A stretch of 64,000 bases of DNA from JAEWWD01 sp964440115 (GTDB taxonomy: Bacteria; Bacillota; Clostridia; Christensenellales; CAG-138), in contig CAYTPV010000005.1 of NCBI GenBank assembly GCA_964440115.1, positions 313,647 to 377,646 on the forward strand, given 5' to 3'. Numbering within the stretch: the first letter of the stretch is position 1; each line of letters starts with the position of its first letter. Both the position numbers and the translations under genes were made by a program. The notes beneath the pieces were generated by a model, which was not told the origin of the DNA, searched no databases, and saw nothing but the letters and a program-made list of their open reading frames with translations. Positions 1-7,829 of this stretch are shown one piece after another.

Positions 1-450
1 GTTGTCAAACTGCCCCGGTACGAATGAATTCTCGATTTCCTGCGCCAGCTCGTTTGCTTTCGCGATTGCGCCGCCCATTCCCTTTGCGCCTTCGGTAAGC
101 ACCAGTTCCGCGCCGTAGGCCTTCAACAGGTTGCGGCGTTCCACGCTCATGGTTTCCGGCATGGTCAGTATGATGCGATAGCCCCGCGCCGCCGCCACAG
201 ACGCGAGGCCGATGCCGGTATTGCCGCTTGTGGGCTCGATGATGACCGAGCCGGGTTTTAATACACCCTTTTTCTCCGCGTCCTCAACCATGGCCTTTGC
301 GATACGGTCCTTCACGCTGCCCGCGGGATTGAAATATTCCAGCTTGCCGATCACCGTGGCTTTCAGATCGTGCCTTTTTGCATAATTGGAAAGCTCCAGC
401 AGCGGCGTTTTGCCGATAAGATCCGTCAGGCTCCTGTATACCTTTGACAT
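1..450 (-). CDS. cysK: Cysteine synthase (O-acetylserine sulfhydrylase), 3' end cut by window edge
   Basis: Makes L-cysteine from O-acetylserine and sulfide in the cytoplasm. The first 150 residues are visible. They show the PLP lysine in NPAGSVKDR (about K47) and the substrate-loop motif TSGNTGIGLA (about residue 74), both typical of the CysK fold-type II family. The ATG at 450 follows a good GGAGG. The gene is divergent from a CymR-like Rrf2 regulator. In Bacillus and Staphylococcus, CysK also acts as a CymR co-regulator, so the pairing may be functional here (inference). The C-terminal half lies outside the window. Confidence 0.96.
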   Translation of the reverse strand, partial: MSKVYRSLTDLIGKTPLLELSNYAKRHDLKATVIGKLEYFNPAGSVKDRIAKAMVEDAEKKGVLKPGSVIIEPTSGNTGIGLASVAAARGYRIILTMPETMSVERRNLLKAYGAELVLTEGAKGMGGAIAKANELAQEIENSFVPGQFDN

Positions 451-491
451 AGCAAAACCTCCAATAGAATAAATCATATATGTTTAATATG

Positions 492-520
492 ATATTAACG
501 CCCGAATGGTTCCTTGTCAA
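492..520 (-). promoter_or_regulatory. Sigma-A type promoter of cysK
   Basis: On the minus strand: TTGACA (515-520), 17 bp spacer, TAATAT (492-497), about 40 bp upstream of the cysK start. Near-consensus. Confidence 0.8.
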
Positions 521-571
521 TACCCTACCATGCTATTATATACTAATTTTATAGGAATAGTGGGCTATTGA
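517..571. promoter_or_regulatory. Imperfect dyad between the cysK and Rrf2 promoters (candidate operator)
   Basis: TCAATA at 517-522 is mirrored by TATTGA at 566-571, centred near 544. The arms continue as CCCTACCATGCTAT on the left and, reverse-complemented, GCCCACTATTCCTAT on the right. Each arm overlaps one -35 box, so one bound dimer pair could control both directions. That this is the Rrf2 binding site is inference. Confidence 0.5.
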
Positions 572-596
572 CAACATTCCTTTGATACAATATCAT
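568..596 (+). promoter_or_regulatory. Sigma-A type promoter of the Rrf2/metB-like/malY operon
   Basis: TTGACA (568-573), 17 bp spacer, TATCAT (591-596). It lies about 40 bp upstream of the chosen Rrf2 ATG and is divergent from the cysK promoter. Confidence 0.75.
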
Positions 597-634
597 AAAA
601 TGCATACGAAACAAGTATGAAATGGGGTTTTTCC

Positions 635-1081
635 ATGAGGATATCCGCCAAAGGACGTTATGCGCTCGCCGCCATGATCCATATGGCGCAGCACACCGGC
701 ACCGGCGAATACATTACGGTGATCAGCATATCCGAAACACTCGGCATATCCAAAATATATCTTGAGCAGGTATTTTCCCTGCTCAAACGCGGCGAACTTG
801 TCAATTCGGTAAAGGGCGCGCAGGGCGGTTATCAGCTGACTAGAATGCCTAAGGAGATTACCGCCTACGATGTACTTTCGGCAGTGGAGCTTTCGCTGTT
901 TGAAAAAACGGAAGATACCGTAGCGGATAAATCCGCCGAAATGGATAAGGCCATGCGCCTGGCGGTATTTGAACCGCTTGAGCAGGCGGCAAGGGCCTCT
1001 CTGCAGGGCGTTACGCTCTACGATCTCACTGTTGAAACCGAAAAGCAAAAATCCGCTCAAAGCTTGATGTACTTTATTTAG
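635..1081 (+). CDS. Rrf2-family transcriptional regulator, CymR-like
   Basis: A 148-residue winged-helix regulator starting MRISAKGRYAL, the usual Rrf2 N-terminus. The recognition-helix region (SETLGISKIYLEQVFSLLK) and wing (VKGAQGGYQL) are clear. The protein has no cysteine at all, so it cannot carry the Fe-S cluster of IscR or NsrR, which fits the CymR cysteine-metabolism branch. The upstream in-frame ATG at 617 has no ribosome site, and the family alignment favours 635. It is first in an operon with two sulfur amino acid genes and is divergent from cysK, so it probably controls both. Confidence 0.88.
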   Translation: MRISAKGRYALAAMIHMAQHTGTGEYITVISISETLGISKIYLEQVFSLLKRGELVNSVKGAQGGYQLTRMPKEITAYDVLSAVELSLFEKTEDTVADKSAEMDKAMRLAVFEPLEQAARASLQGVTLYDLTVETEKQKSAQSLMYFI

Positions 1082-1093
1082 AGGAGAACGAAA

Positions 1094-2233
1094 ATGGAAC
1101 TATCCACTACCTGTATCCATGGAAACCAAAAGAAATATGACTCCATGGGTTCTATCAGTGTACCCATTTTTCAAACGGCAACATTTGCCCACCCCGGCGT
1201 AGGGCAAAGTACGGGTTACGATTATTCCCGGCTGCAAAATCCTACCCGTGAGCATCTGGAACACACGGTGGCGCTGCTTGAGGGCGGCCACGACGCCATG
1301 GCGTTCGCAACAGGCATGGCCTCTATTGCTGCGCTGATGGAGCTGTTTTCGCCCGGGGATCATATCATCGCTTCGGATGACCTGTACGGCGGTTCCTACA
1401 GGCTGTTTGCTAATATATCCGTCAAAAACGGCATAGCCTTTGATTTTGTCAACACCTGCGATGTTTCCAATATTGAAAAGTGCATCCGGGATAACACCCG
1501 CGCGATCTATATTGAGACCCCCAGCAACCCCATGATGCTGGTTACGGATATCGCTGCGGCGGCGCGGCTTGCAAAAAGCCGCAACCTGCTGCTGATCGTC
1601 GACAATACGTTTCTGACGCCCTATTACCAGCGGCCCATTGCGCTGGGCGCAGATATCGTCACGCACAGCGCGACCAAATATCTGGGCGGCCACAATGATT
1701 TGCTTGCGGGGTTTCTTATTACCGCCAATCCCGCCTTGTCTGAGCGTCTGCGTTTTATTTTCAAATCCACAGGCGGCTGTCTTGCGCCTTTTGACAGCTG
1801 GCTGTTGACCCGCGGGCTCAAGACGCTCGCCGTACGCATGGACAGGCAGCAAGAAAACGCACTGCGTATCGCAAGTTGGCTGCGTGAGCAAAAGCGGATC
1901 AAGGCCGTGCACTATGTCGGTCTGCCCGATCATCCGCAGTATGACTTATCCAAACGGCAGGCGTCCGGTTTCGGCGCGATGCTTTCTTTTGAAACCGACT
2001 GCGAACAAACGGCCATACGCATACTCGAGCGTGTTTCCCTGATACAGTATGCGGAAAGTCTTGGCGGCGTGGAATCTCTTATTACTTACCCCATGCTGCA
2101 AACGCATGCCGATGTGCCCAAAGAAAAGCGGGAAGCGCAGGGCATCAACGAGCGGCTGTTGCGCCTTTCGGTGGGGCTGGAAGATGTCGGGGATCTGATC
2201 AACGATCTTGATAACGCACTGACGGAGGAATAA
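1094..2233 (+). CDS. Cystathionine gamma-synthase / gamma-lyase family PLP enzyme
   Basis: A 379-residue Cys/Met metabolism PLP enzyme of the transsulfuration family. The Schiff-base lysine is in SATKYLGGH (about K195). YDYSRLQNPTR, ETPSNP and the C-terminal LRLSVGLED motif are present. The family makes cystathionine from an activated homoserine plus cysteine, or cleaves cystathionine or homocysteine. Sequence alone does not separate MetB from MccB. The ATG follows GAGGAGAACGAAA, 12 bp after the regulator. The next gene starts one base after the stop. Confidence 0.88.
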   Translation: MELSTTCIHGNQKKYDSMGSISVPIFQTATFAHPGVGQSTGYDYSRLQNPTREHLEHTVALLEGGHDAMAFATGMASIAALMELFSPGDHIIASDDLYGGSYRLFANISVKNGIAFDFVNTCDVSNIEKCIRDNTRAIYIETPSNPMMLVTDIAAAARLAKSRNLLLIVDNTFLTPYYQRPIALGADIVTHSATKYLGGHNDLLAGFLITANPALSERLRFIFKSTGGCLAPFDSWLLTRGLKTLAVRMDRQQENALRIASWLREQKRIKAVHYVGLPDHPQYDLSKRQASGFGAMLSFETDCEQTAIRILERVSLIQYAESLGGVESLITYPMLQTHADVPKEKREAQGINERLLRLSVGLEDVGDLINDLDNALTEE

Positions 2234-2234
2234 G

Positions 2235-3404
2235 ATGCCTTACAATTTTGATGAGCTGATTGAACGAAAGAATACTGACTCACTGAAGTACGACTTTGCG
2301 CTGCAGCGCAAAAAGCCCGACGGACTGCTGCCCATGTGGGTAGCCGATATGGATTTTCGCACGCCGCAGTGCGTGATCGACGCGCTTGTGGAGCGCAGCC
2401 GCCACGGCATATTCGGCTACAGCGAAAGCGGCGAAGCATATTTCTTAGCTGTGCAGCGCTGGTATGCGCAGCACTTCGGTTGGATGCCCAAGCCGGAATG
2501 GATCATCAAAACGCCGGGCATCGTGTTCGCAATCTGCGCCGCCATGCGGTCGCTCACACAAAAGGGCGATGCTGTGCTCATACAGCCGCCGGTGTATTAC
2601 CCGTTCGCGGCGTGCGTCAGGGATAACGAACGCAAACTGGTAGAAAATCAGCTGGTATACGCGGATGGCCGGTATTCCATCGATTTTGAGGACTTCGAGC
2701 GCAAAATCGTGGAAAACGACGTCAAGATGTTTCTTCTCTGCAGCCCGCATAACCCTGTGGGCAGGGTTTGGACCAAAGAAGAACTGCTGCGCTTAGGCGA
2801 TATCTGCCTTGCGCACAATGTCATCGTGGTATCCGACGAGATCCATTCGGATTTTGTATATCAGGGCAGGCATACCGTGTTCGCAAGCCTGCGGCCGGAA
2901 TACGAGCAAAACTGCATCGTCTGCACCGCGCCTTCCAAAACGTTCAATCTCGCGGGACTGCAGATTTCCAACATATTCATTCCCAACAGGGACATGCGGC
3001 GCAAAGTGTGGCGCGAGATCTACAGCGCGGGCTACGATCAGCTCAACACCATGGGCATGGTCGCTTGCAAGGCGGCGTACGAGGGCGGTCGTGAATGGCT
3101 GAACGACCTGCTGCGGTATCTTGCGGGGAATATTGCCTATATCCGCGATTTCCTTAAGGATCTGCCCCAGATCAAACTGGTGGAGCCGGAAGGAACTTAC
3201 CTCGTATGGCTCGACTGCAGCGCGCTCAATATGACGGATGAACAGCTCAAGGTATTTATCGAGCAAAAGGCTGGGCTGTGGCTGGATGAAGGAATTATGT
3301 TCGGCCATGGCGGCGAAGGATTTGTACGCGTGAACATCGCCTGCCAGCGCTCGGTTGTGGAGCGCGCGTTCACCCAGCTCGCGGCTGCGGTGCGCGGGAG
3401 ATAA
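2235..3404 (+). CDS. MalY/PatB-type cystathionine beta-lyase (C-S lyase)
   Basis: A 389-residue class I/II aminotransferase-fold protein of the MalY/PatB type. It starts YNFDELIERKNTDSLKYD with a following PMWVADMDF, both typical of this family. The PLP lysine is in APSKTFNLAG (about K235). Expected role: beta-elimination of cystathionine to homocysteine, pyruvate and ammonia, which pairs with the preceding gene to convert cysteine sulfur to homocysteine. It is translationally coupled to that gene, with GGAGG inside the upstream gene's end. A strong terminator follows. Confidence 0.88.
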   Translation: MPYNFDELIERKNTDSLKYDFALQRKKPDGLLPMWVADMDFRTPQCVIDALVERSRHGIFGYSESGEAYFLAVQRWYAQHFGWMPKPEWIIKTPGIVFAICAAMRSLTQKGDAVLIQPPVYYPFAACVRDNERKLVENQLVYADGRYSIDFEDFERKIVENDVKMFLLCSPHNPVGRVWTKEELLRLGDICLAHNVIVVSDEIHSDFVYQGRHTVFASLRPEYEQNCIVCTAPSKTFNLAGLQISNIFIPNRDMRRKVWREIYSAGYDQLNTMGMVACKAAYEGGREWLNDLLRYLAGNIAYIRDFLKDLPQIKLVEPEGTYLVWLDCSALNMTDEQLKVFIEQKAGLWLDEGIMFGHGGEGFVRVNIACQRSVVERAFTQLAAAVRGR

Positions 3405-3425
3405 TCTACGCAGAACTCTCTAGAG

Positions 3426-3456
3426 AAAAAATGCCGGTTTTTGCCCGGCATTTTTT
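3426..3456 (+). terminator. Rho-independent terminator after malY-like gene
   Basis: AAAAAATGCCGG pairs with CCGGCATTTTTT around a short loop and ends in a T run. Confidence 0.9.
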
Positions 3457-3530
3457 CATGTTCACCCGTCCCTGTTTCACTGCATAGGATAGTGCAAAAC
3501 GTGCGGCAGCTGCCGCGATAAGGAGGGTCC

Positions 3531-4064
3531 ATGCCGGATCAATGGCGCGGTGATGGGTACGTAGTGGTTCCTTATGACAGAGAGAAAGCGGTAGAATATG
3601 CGCACCGGTGGGCGTTCTCTCGCAATCCCTCCTATTATGATTTTTCCAAGCTTGGCGGCGACTGCACCAGCTTTGCTTCCCAATGCGTGTATGCGGGCGC
3701 GGGCATCATGAACTTCAAGCCGGTGCTCGGCTGGTATTATGTCAATTCGGGCAACCGAAGCCCAAGCTGGACGGGCGTGGGGTATTTCTATAACTTCATG
3801 GTCAATAACCGCACGGGCGTGGGGCCGTTTATGGAAGAAGTCCCAATAAACCGCGTGCAGCCGGGCGATATCATACAGATCAAATTCGACAGACCTTACT
3901 ATGAGCATAACCCCGTGGTGGTATCGGTTGGCACAGTACCGGACCCATCAAATATACTCGTGGCCGCGCATACGTACGATGCGGATAATCGGCCGCTCGA
4001 TACGTATCCGTTCACCCAGCTTCGTCCTCTGCATGTGCTCGGCGTGCGCAGACCAAAGAGATAG
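3531..4064 (+). CDS. Amidase_6-domain (NlpC/P60-like) protein, probable cell-wall or peptide amidase
   Basis: A 177-residue protein that is essentially one Amidase_6 (PF12671-type) domain. YDREKAVEYAHRWA opens it. The nucleophile region GGDCTSFASQC puts the candidate catalytic cysteine near residue 45, and the downstream histidine is in VAAHTYDAD. The family resembles papain-like peptidoglycan hydrolases found in Firmicutes. No signal peptide is visible, which is odd for a wall enzyme, so it may be exported another way or act inside the cell. Start supported by AAGGAGGG. It lies alone between terminators and is not clearly in an operon with the next gene. Confidence 0.8.
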   Translation: MPDQWRGDGYVVVPYDREKAVEYAHRWAFSRNPSYYDFSKLGGDCTSFASQCVYAGAGIMNFKPVLGWYYVNSGNRSPSWTGVGYFYNFMVNNRTGVGPFMEEVPINRVQPGDIIQIKFDRPYYEHNPVVVSVGTVPDPSNILVAAHTYDADNRPLDTYPFTQLRPLHVLGVRRPKR

Positions 4065-4240
4065 GCTGCGGCCGCGGCTGGCAAATGCTGTGCGGTGACT
4101 GTACGGACAAGCCGTATACGGGTATTTGCAAGTGAGCGACGGCTCATAGTTATGCGTAACAAATTATGGCAGGCAGCTCCATAAATTTGGTGGATCACAG
4201 CAAATTGTGTCCTAGATATGGCGCGTAAGCGGCATATTTG

Positions 4241-4269
4241 TTGCATTGTATAGGGCGGCATGGTATACT
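4241..4269 (+). promoter_or_regulatory. Promoter of the adenylation-carrier-oxoamine synthase gene
   Basis: TTGCAT (4241-4246), 17 bp spacer, TATACT (4264-4269), giving a leader of about 80 nt. The rest of the 4065-4356 gap holds GC-rich inverted repeats near 4066-4080 and nothing recognisable as a gene. Confidence 0.6.
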
Positions 4270-4356
4270 TTTGTGTGTTCTGTATATTTTTTTGTAATTT
4301 AATTGCACGAACCCCTGGAATTATACTGTATATTTATTCATTTTGGAGGAATTAAC

Positions 4357-7300
4357 ATGCAGATTGTGAATGCTGTCGCACACCGACTACGGACCGGCAC
4401 GCATACGCTCGAGGCCATTTACAGCACAATACTCTCCCATGGGGACGCGCCCTGTGCACAGTACGACAGGGACGGCGAAATCCGCTATATTACATTCACA
4501 GAATACGACAGACGCATACGCCACGCGGCCGCCGGCCTGCAGAAAATTTTAGGCGTTCCGGAAAAGCCGGAGTTTATCGGCATCCGCATGGACAATTCGC
4601 CGGATTATGCAACGATTATGTGGGCCTGCATCATGGCAGGCTATCAGCCGGTACTCGTCGATTTCCGTGCCGACGCAAAACAGACGGAACATATCCTCAA
4701 TCAGACGAAAGCGGTAGCCGTCATTACGGATACCGCCATCGCGCTGCCGCAGGGCGTGCATCTTTTAGAGCCCGCGCCTTTGCTGCGCGATTGCGACGGA
4801 GAAGTGCGCGGCGGTTTTGCCAATCGTGTCGCCATCTGCACATCCGGTACCACGGCCTCTTCCAAGGTATATGTGTACGACGGACAGGCGCTGACCAATC
4901 AGCTGCTGGATTTTCTTGCGTTCGCCCGCATTTCCCCGGGATTCTTGAACGACAAACCCCACCGCGTGCTGGCGTTTTTGCCGTTCCACCATATATTCGG
5001 GTTCCTGACGACCGTGCTGGCGTATCCGGCGTTCGGCAAAACCGTGGTGTATCCCAAGGACCGTACCAGCAAATCCGTGCAGGAAGCGTGCCGCACGCAC
5101 CATGTCACGCATCTGTTCAACGTGCCGCTGTTCTGGAACGCCGTGGCGCAGAAGCTGCAGCGTGCTGCGCGGCAAAAAGGCGAGGATAAGGAACGCAAGC
5201 TTTTGAAGCTTGTGGACAGCTCTCTCAAACAGCAGCGCGTATTCCCCAAGGCGAGCAGGAAATATTTCGCCAACCTGACCTACGGTATCCGCAGAAATTT
5301 GCTGGGTACCCATCTTTCCTGCGCCATCAGCGGCGGCGGTCGCATACTGCCCGAAACGCTGCGTATGCTCAACGGCATAGGGTATCCGTTCGTCAATGGC
5401 TTCGGTATGACGGAGGTAGGCATTACTTCCGTGCAGATGCTCGACAGCATCGACGATCAGCTCAACGGCTGCGTCGGGCGGCCCATGCAGAGCGTGAAAT
5501 GCAAGGTCAAGCCGCGCGAGAACGATAAAGCCACGGTAGGTGAACTGTTCATCAAATCCTCCGCCATGCACATAGGCCGCATGGTGGAAGGCGAACTCGT
5601 ACCGCCCGAACTGGATGAAGAAGGTTATTTCGCCACCGGCGACATCGCACGCTTTGAGGGCGGCAGGCTGTGGATTGAAGGCCGCGTTAAGGACGTCATC
5701 ATCAACGAGAGCGGAGAAAACGTATACCCCGACGAGTTGGAGGACGCGTTCGCCAACATCGACGAAATACAGCAGCTGTGCGCATTCGGCATGGATTTCG
5801 GCGGCCCGTATGAAGATATCACCATCGTGGTTTACGCCGAAAATATCGAACGCGACCGCGCGCGGCTGGAAGCAATCATAGCAGCCCTCGCGCAGCGCAA
5901 TGCGCAGCTGCCCATTTATAAGCGCGTTCGCCGCTGTTTCCTCTCGCTTGCGCCGCTGCCGCTGACCGCCAGCATGAAGGTCAAGCGCGTACGCGTGAAG
6001 GAGGATCTCGGTTCCGGCCGGTTCGACGCCATTGAGGTGGATCTCGCCAAACGACGCGTGTGCGGCAGCATTGCGGTGGAGACAACGCCGACGGTCGAGA
6101 AGAGCGAAGATTACGTCGCCATACTCAAAAAAGTCAAGGAGTTCTTCGCCGAAGAGCTTTGCCTCAACGTGGAGGATATCACCGACCGCGCGCATTTCGT
6201 GTACGATCTGGGCGGCGACAGCCTTGCGTCTTTGGGCGTGTTCACCAAGATTGAAGAATGCTTCGATGTCATCATCATGGATGACGAATATACGAACTGC
6301 ACCTGTGCCGAGGATGCCGCGCTCATGCTCATGCAGAAACTCACCGGCGGCGGCAAGACGAGACGGCGCAGAATCACATCGTTTGAGGAATCGCGTGAAT
6401 ATGAGGCGCTCATTGCGCGTCTCAAAGAGGCGGGCGATCATAATCCTTACTTCGTGGCACACGATTCGCCCCTGCGGGATACGTCCATCATGAACGGCCG
6501 CGAGGTCATCAATTACGGCTCCTACAATTATGTCTGCCTTTCCGGCCATCCGCGCACGGTGAAAGCCGCGCAGGAAGCCGCCGAGAAATACGGCACCTCC
6601 GCCAGCGGCAGCAGGCTTCTCGCCGGTGAAAAGACTCTGCACAAGGAGCTGGAGCAGGCCATCGCGGACTGGAAGCATACCGAAGCCGCCATCGTGCTGG
6701 TGGGCGGCCACAGCACCAATGTGACGTTCGTGGGCAATTTCTGCAACGAGCGCGATCTGATACTCTACGATGCGCTCTCGCACAATTCCATTATGCAGGG
6801 CTGCCAGCTATCTTCCGCGCATACCAAGGGCTTCCCGCACAACGATTACGCGGCGCTCGAAAGCATACTGCGCGCCAACCGCGACTCGTACGAGAAAGTG
6901 CTCATCGTGGTGGAAGGCGTATATTCCATGGACGGCGATATTGCGCCCATCCCCGAGTTTGTGCGCATCAAGAAGGAATACGGCTGCTTCCTGATGGTGG
7001 ATGAAGCGCATTCCTCCTGCGTGATAGGCGCGCACGGCGGCGGCGTGGATGAGCATTTCAACTTGGCGCCGGGCGATATCGATATCAAGATGGGCACGCT
7101 CTCTAAGGGTCTGGGCACCTGCGGCGGTTACCTCGCGGGCAAGAAGGCGCTTATCGAATATCTGCGCTACAATGTGCCGGGCTTTGTATTCTCCGTGGGT
7201 CTCTCGCCGGTGCTTGCTGCCGCCACCCTCGAAGGCATACATATACTGCAGGAGGACAATTCCCTCGTGCAAAGCCTGCAGCAGAATATCCGTGATTTTA

Positions 7301-7587
7301 TGGAGGTCGCGCACAGCTACGGCTTCGATACCTGTTTAGCTGGCGAAACCGCCGTCGCGCCCATACTCGTAGGCGCGGATACGGTGGGATACGAGCTTTC
7401 CCGTCTGCTGCTTGAAGAAGGCGTGTTTGTGCCTCCCGCGGTGTATCCTGCCGTTGCTAAGGGGCAGGCAAGGCTGCGGTTCTGCCTCACCAGCGCACAT
7501 AAGCGCGAGCAGGCCGAGTTTGCACTCGAAACGCTGGATCGACTCATTCGCGAGCACGGCTTCACTGTACCGCGCAAGTTTAAGTAA
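4357..7587 (+). CDS. Three-domain adenylation - acyl carrier - alpha-oxoamine synthase fusion
   Basis: 1076 residues. Residues ~1-560 are an acyl/aryl-AMP ligase: TSGTTASSK at 162, NGFGMTEVG, TGD, GRVKD, and a terminal PLTASMKVKR that keeps the lysine. Residues ~590-660 are a carrier domain with the phosphopantetheine serine in LGGDSLASL (S622). Residues ~680-1070 are a PLP alpha-oxoamine synthase (AONS/KBL/SPT fold) with VDEAHS and the lysine in GTLSKGLGTCGGY (K917). Inferred reaction: an acid is activated, loaded on its own carrier, then condensed with an amino acid with loss of CO2 to give an alpha-aminoketone. ATG 4357 follows TTGGAGGAATTAAC; the longer reading frame to 4303 has no ribosome site. 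No ketoreductase is adjacent; an MFS exporter-type gene follows. Confidence 0.9.
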   Translation: MQIVNAVAHRLRTGTHTLEAIYSTILSHGDAPCAQYDRDGEIRYITFTEYDRRIRHAAAGLQKILGVPEKPEFIGIRMDNSPDYATIMWACIMAGYQPVLVDFRADAKQTEHILNQTKAVAVITDTAIALPQGVHLLEPAPLLRDCDGEVRGGFANRVAICTSGTTASSKVYVYDGQALTNQLLDFLAFARISPGFLNDKPHRVLAFLPFHHIFGFLTTVLAYPAFGKTVVYPKDRTSKSVQEACRTHHVTHLFNVPLFWNAVAQKLQRAARQKGEDKERKLLKLVDSSLKQQRVFPKASRKYFANLTYGIRRNLLGTHLSCAISGGGRILPETLRMLNGIGYPFVNGFGMTEVGITSVQMLDSIDDQLNGCVGRPMQSVKCKVKPRENDKATVGELFIKSSAMHIGRMVEGELVPPELDEEGYFATGDIARFEGGRLWIEGRVKDVIINESGENVYPDELEDAFANIDEIQQLCAFGMDFGGPYEDITIVVYAENIERDRARLEAIIAALAQRNAQLPIYKRVRRCFLSLAPLPLTASMKVKRVRVKEDLGSGRFDAIEVDLAKRRVCGSIAVETTPTVEKSEDYVAILKKVKEFFAEELCLNVEDITDRAHFVYDLGGDSLASLGVFTKIEECFDVIIMDDEYTNCTCAEDAALMLMQKLTGGGKTRRRRITSFEESREYEALIARLKEAGDHNPYFVAHDSPLRDTSIMNGREVINYGSYNYVCLSGHPRTVKAAQEAAEKYGTSASGSRLLAGEKTLHKELEQAIADWKHTEAAIVLVGGHSTNVTFVGNFCNERDLILYDALSHNSIMQGCQLSSAHTKGFPHNDYAALESILRANRDSYEKVLIVVEGVYSMDGDIAPIPEFVRIKKEYGCFLMVDEAHSSCVIGAHGGGVDEHFNLAPGDIDIKMGTLSKGLGTCGGYLAGKKALIEYLRYNVPGFVFSVGLSPVLAAATLEGIHILQEDNSLVQSLQQNIRDFMEVAHSYGFDTCLAGETAVAPILVGADTVGYELSRLLLEEGVFVPPAVYPAVAKGQARLRFCLTSAHKREQAEFALETLDRLIREHGFTVPRKFK

Positions 7588-7634
7588 GTCAAAGCCGAAC
7601 AGATCGGTTGAAATAGTTTCCGACGGAATTATGG

Positions 7635-7655
7635 GGCACGCCGAAACGGCGTGCC
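7635..7655 (+). terminator. Strong hairpin downstream of the synthase gene, no T run
   Basis: GGCACGCCG-AAA-CGGCGTGCC, nine GC-rich pairs with a three-base loop, 47 bp after the stop. No uridine tract follows, so it may protect a 3' end or pause polymerase rather than terminate. Confidence 0.45.
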
Positions 7656-7742
7656 TCTGCGTATCAGTAAAGTGCCAAAGATACTTAGCCCAAGCTAGCG
7701 CGCAAGTTGACGCTTGGTTACTTGCTTCCTGGGAAGCGTTAG

Positions 7743-7772
7743 TTTTACATGTAAAATCAGACGTGATATAGT
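7743..7772 (+). promoter_or_regulatory. Promoter of MFS gene with a perfect palindrome over the -35
   Basis: TTTACA (7744-7749), 17 bp spacer, TATAGT (7767-7772). The -35 lies inside the perfect 14-bp palindrome TTTTACATGTAAAA (7743-7756), a plausible repressor site. Confidence 0.6.
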
Positions 7773-7829
7773 GAAACACAAGCAAAAACCTATGCATCAA
7801 AGCGGAAAAAACGGACGCGGAGGTCAAAT

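Noticed and set aside
4765..6783. 672-codon open frame on the minus strand opposite the oxoamine synthase fusion
   Set aside because: It is antisense to a gene with intact motifs in three domains; its translation is His/Ala/Arg-rich with no recognisable domain, as expected from a GC-rich shadow frame.
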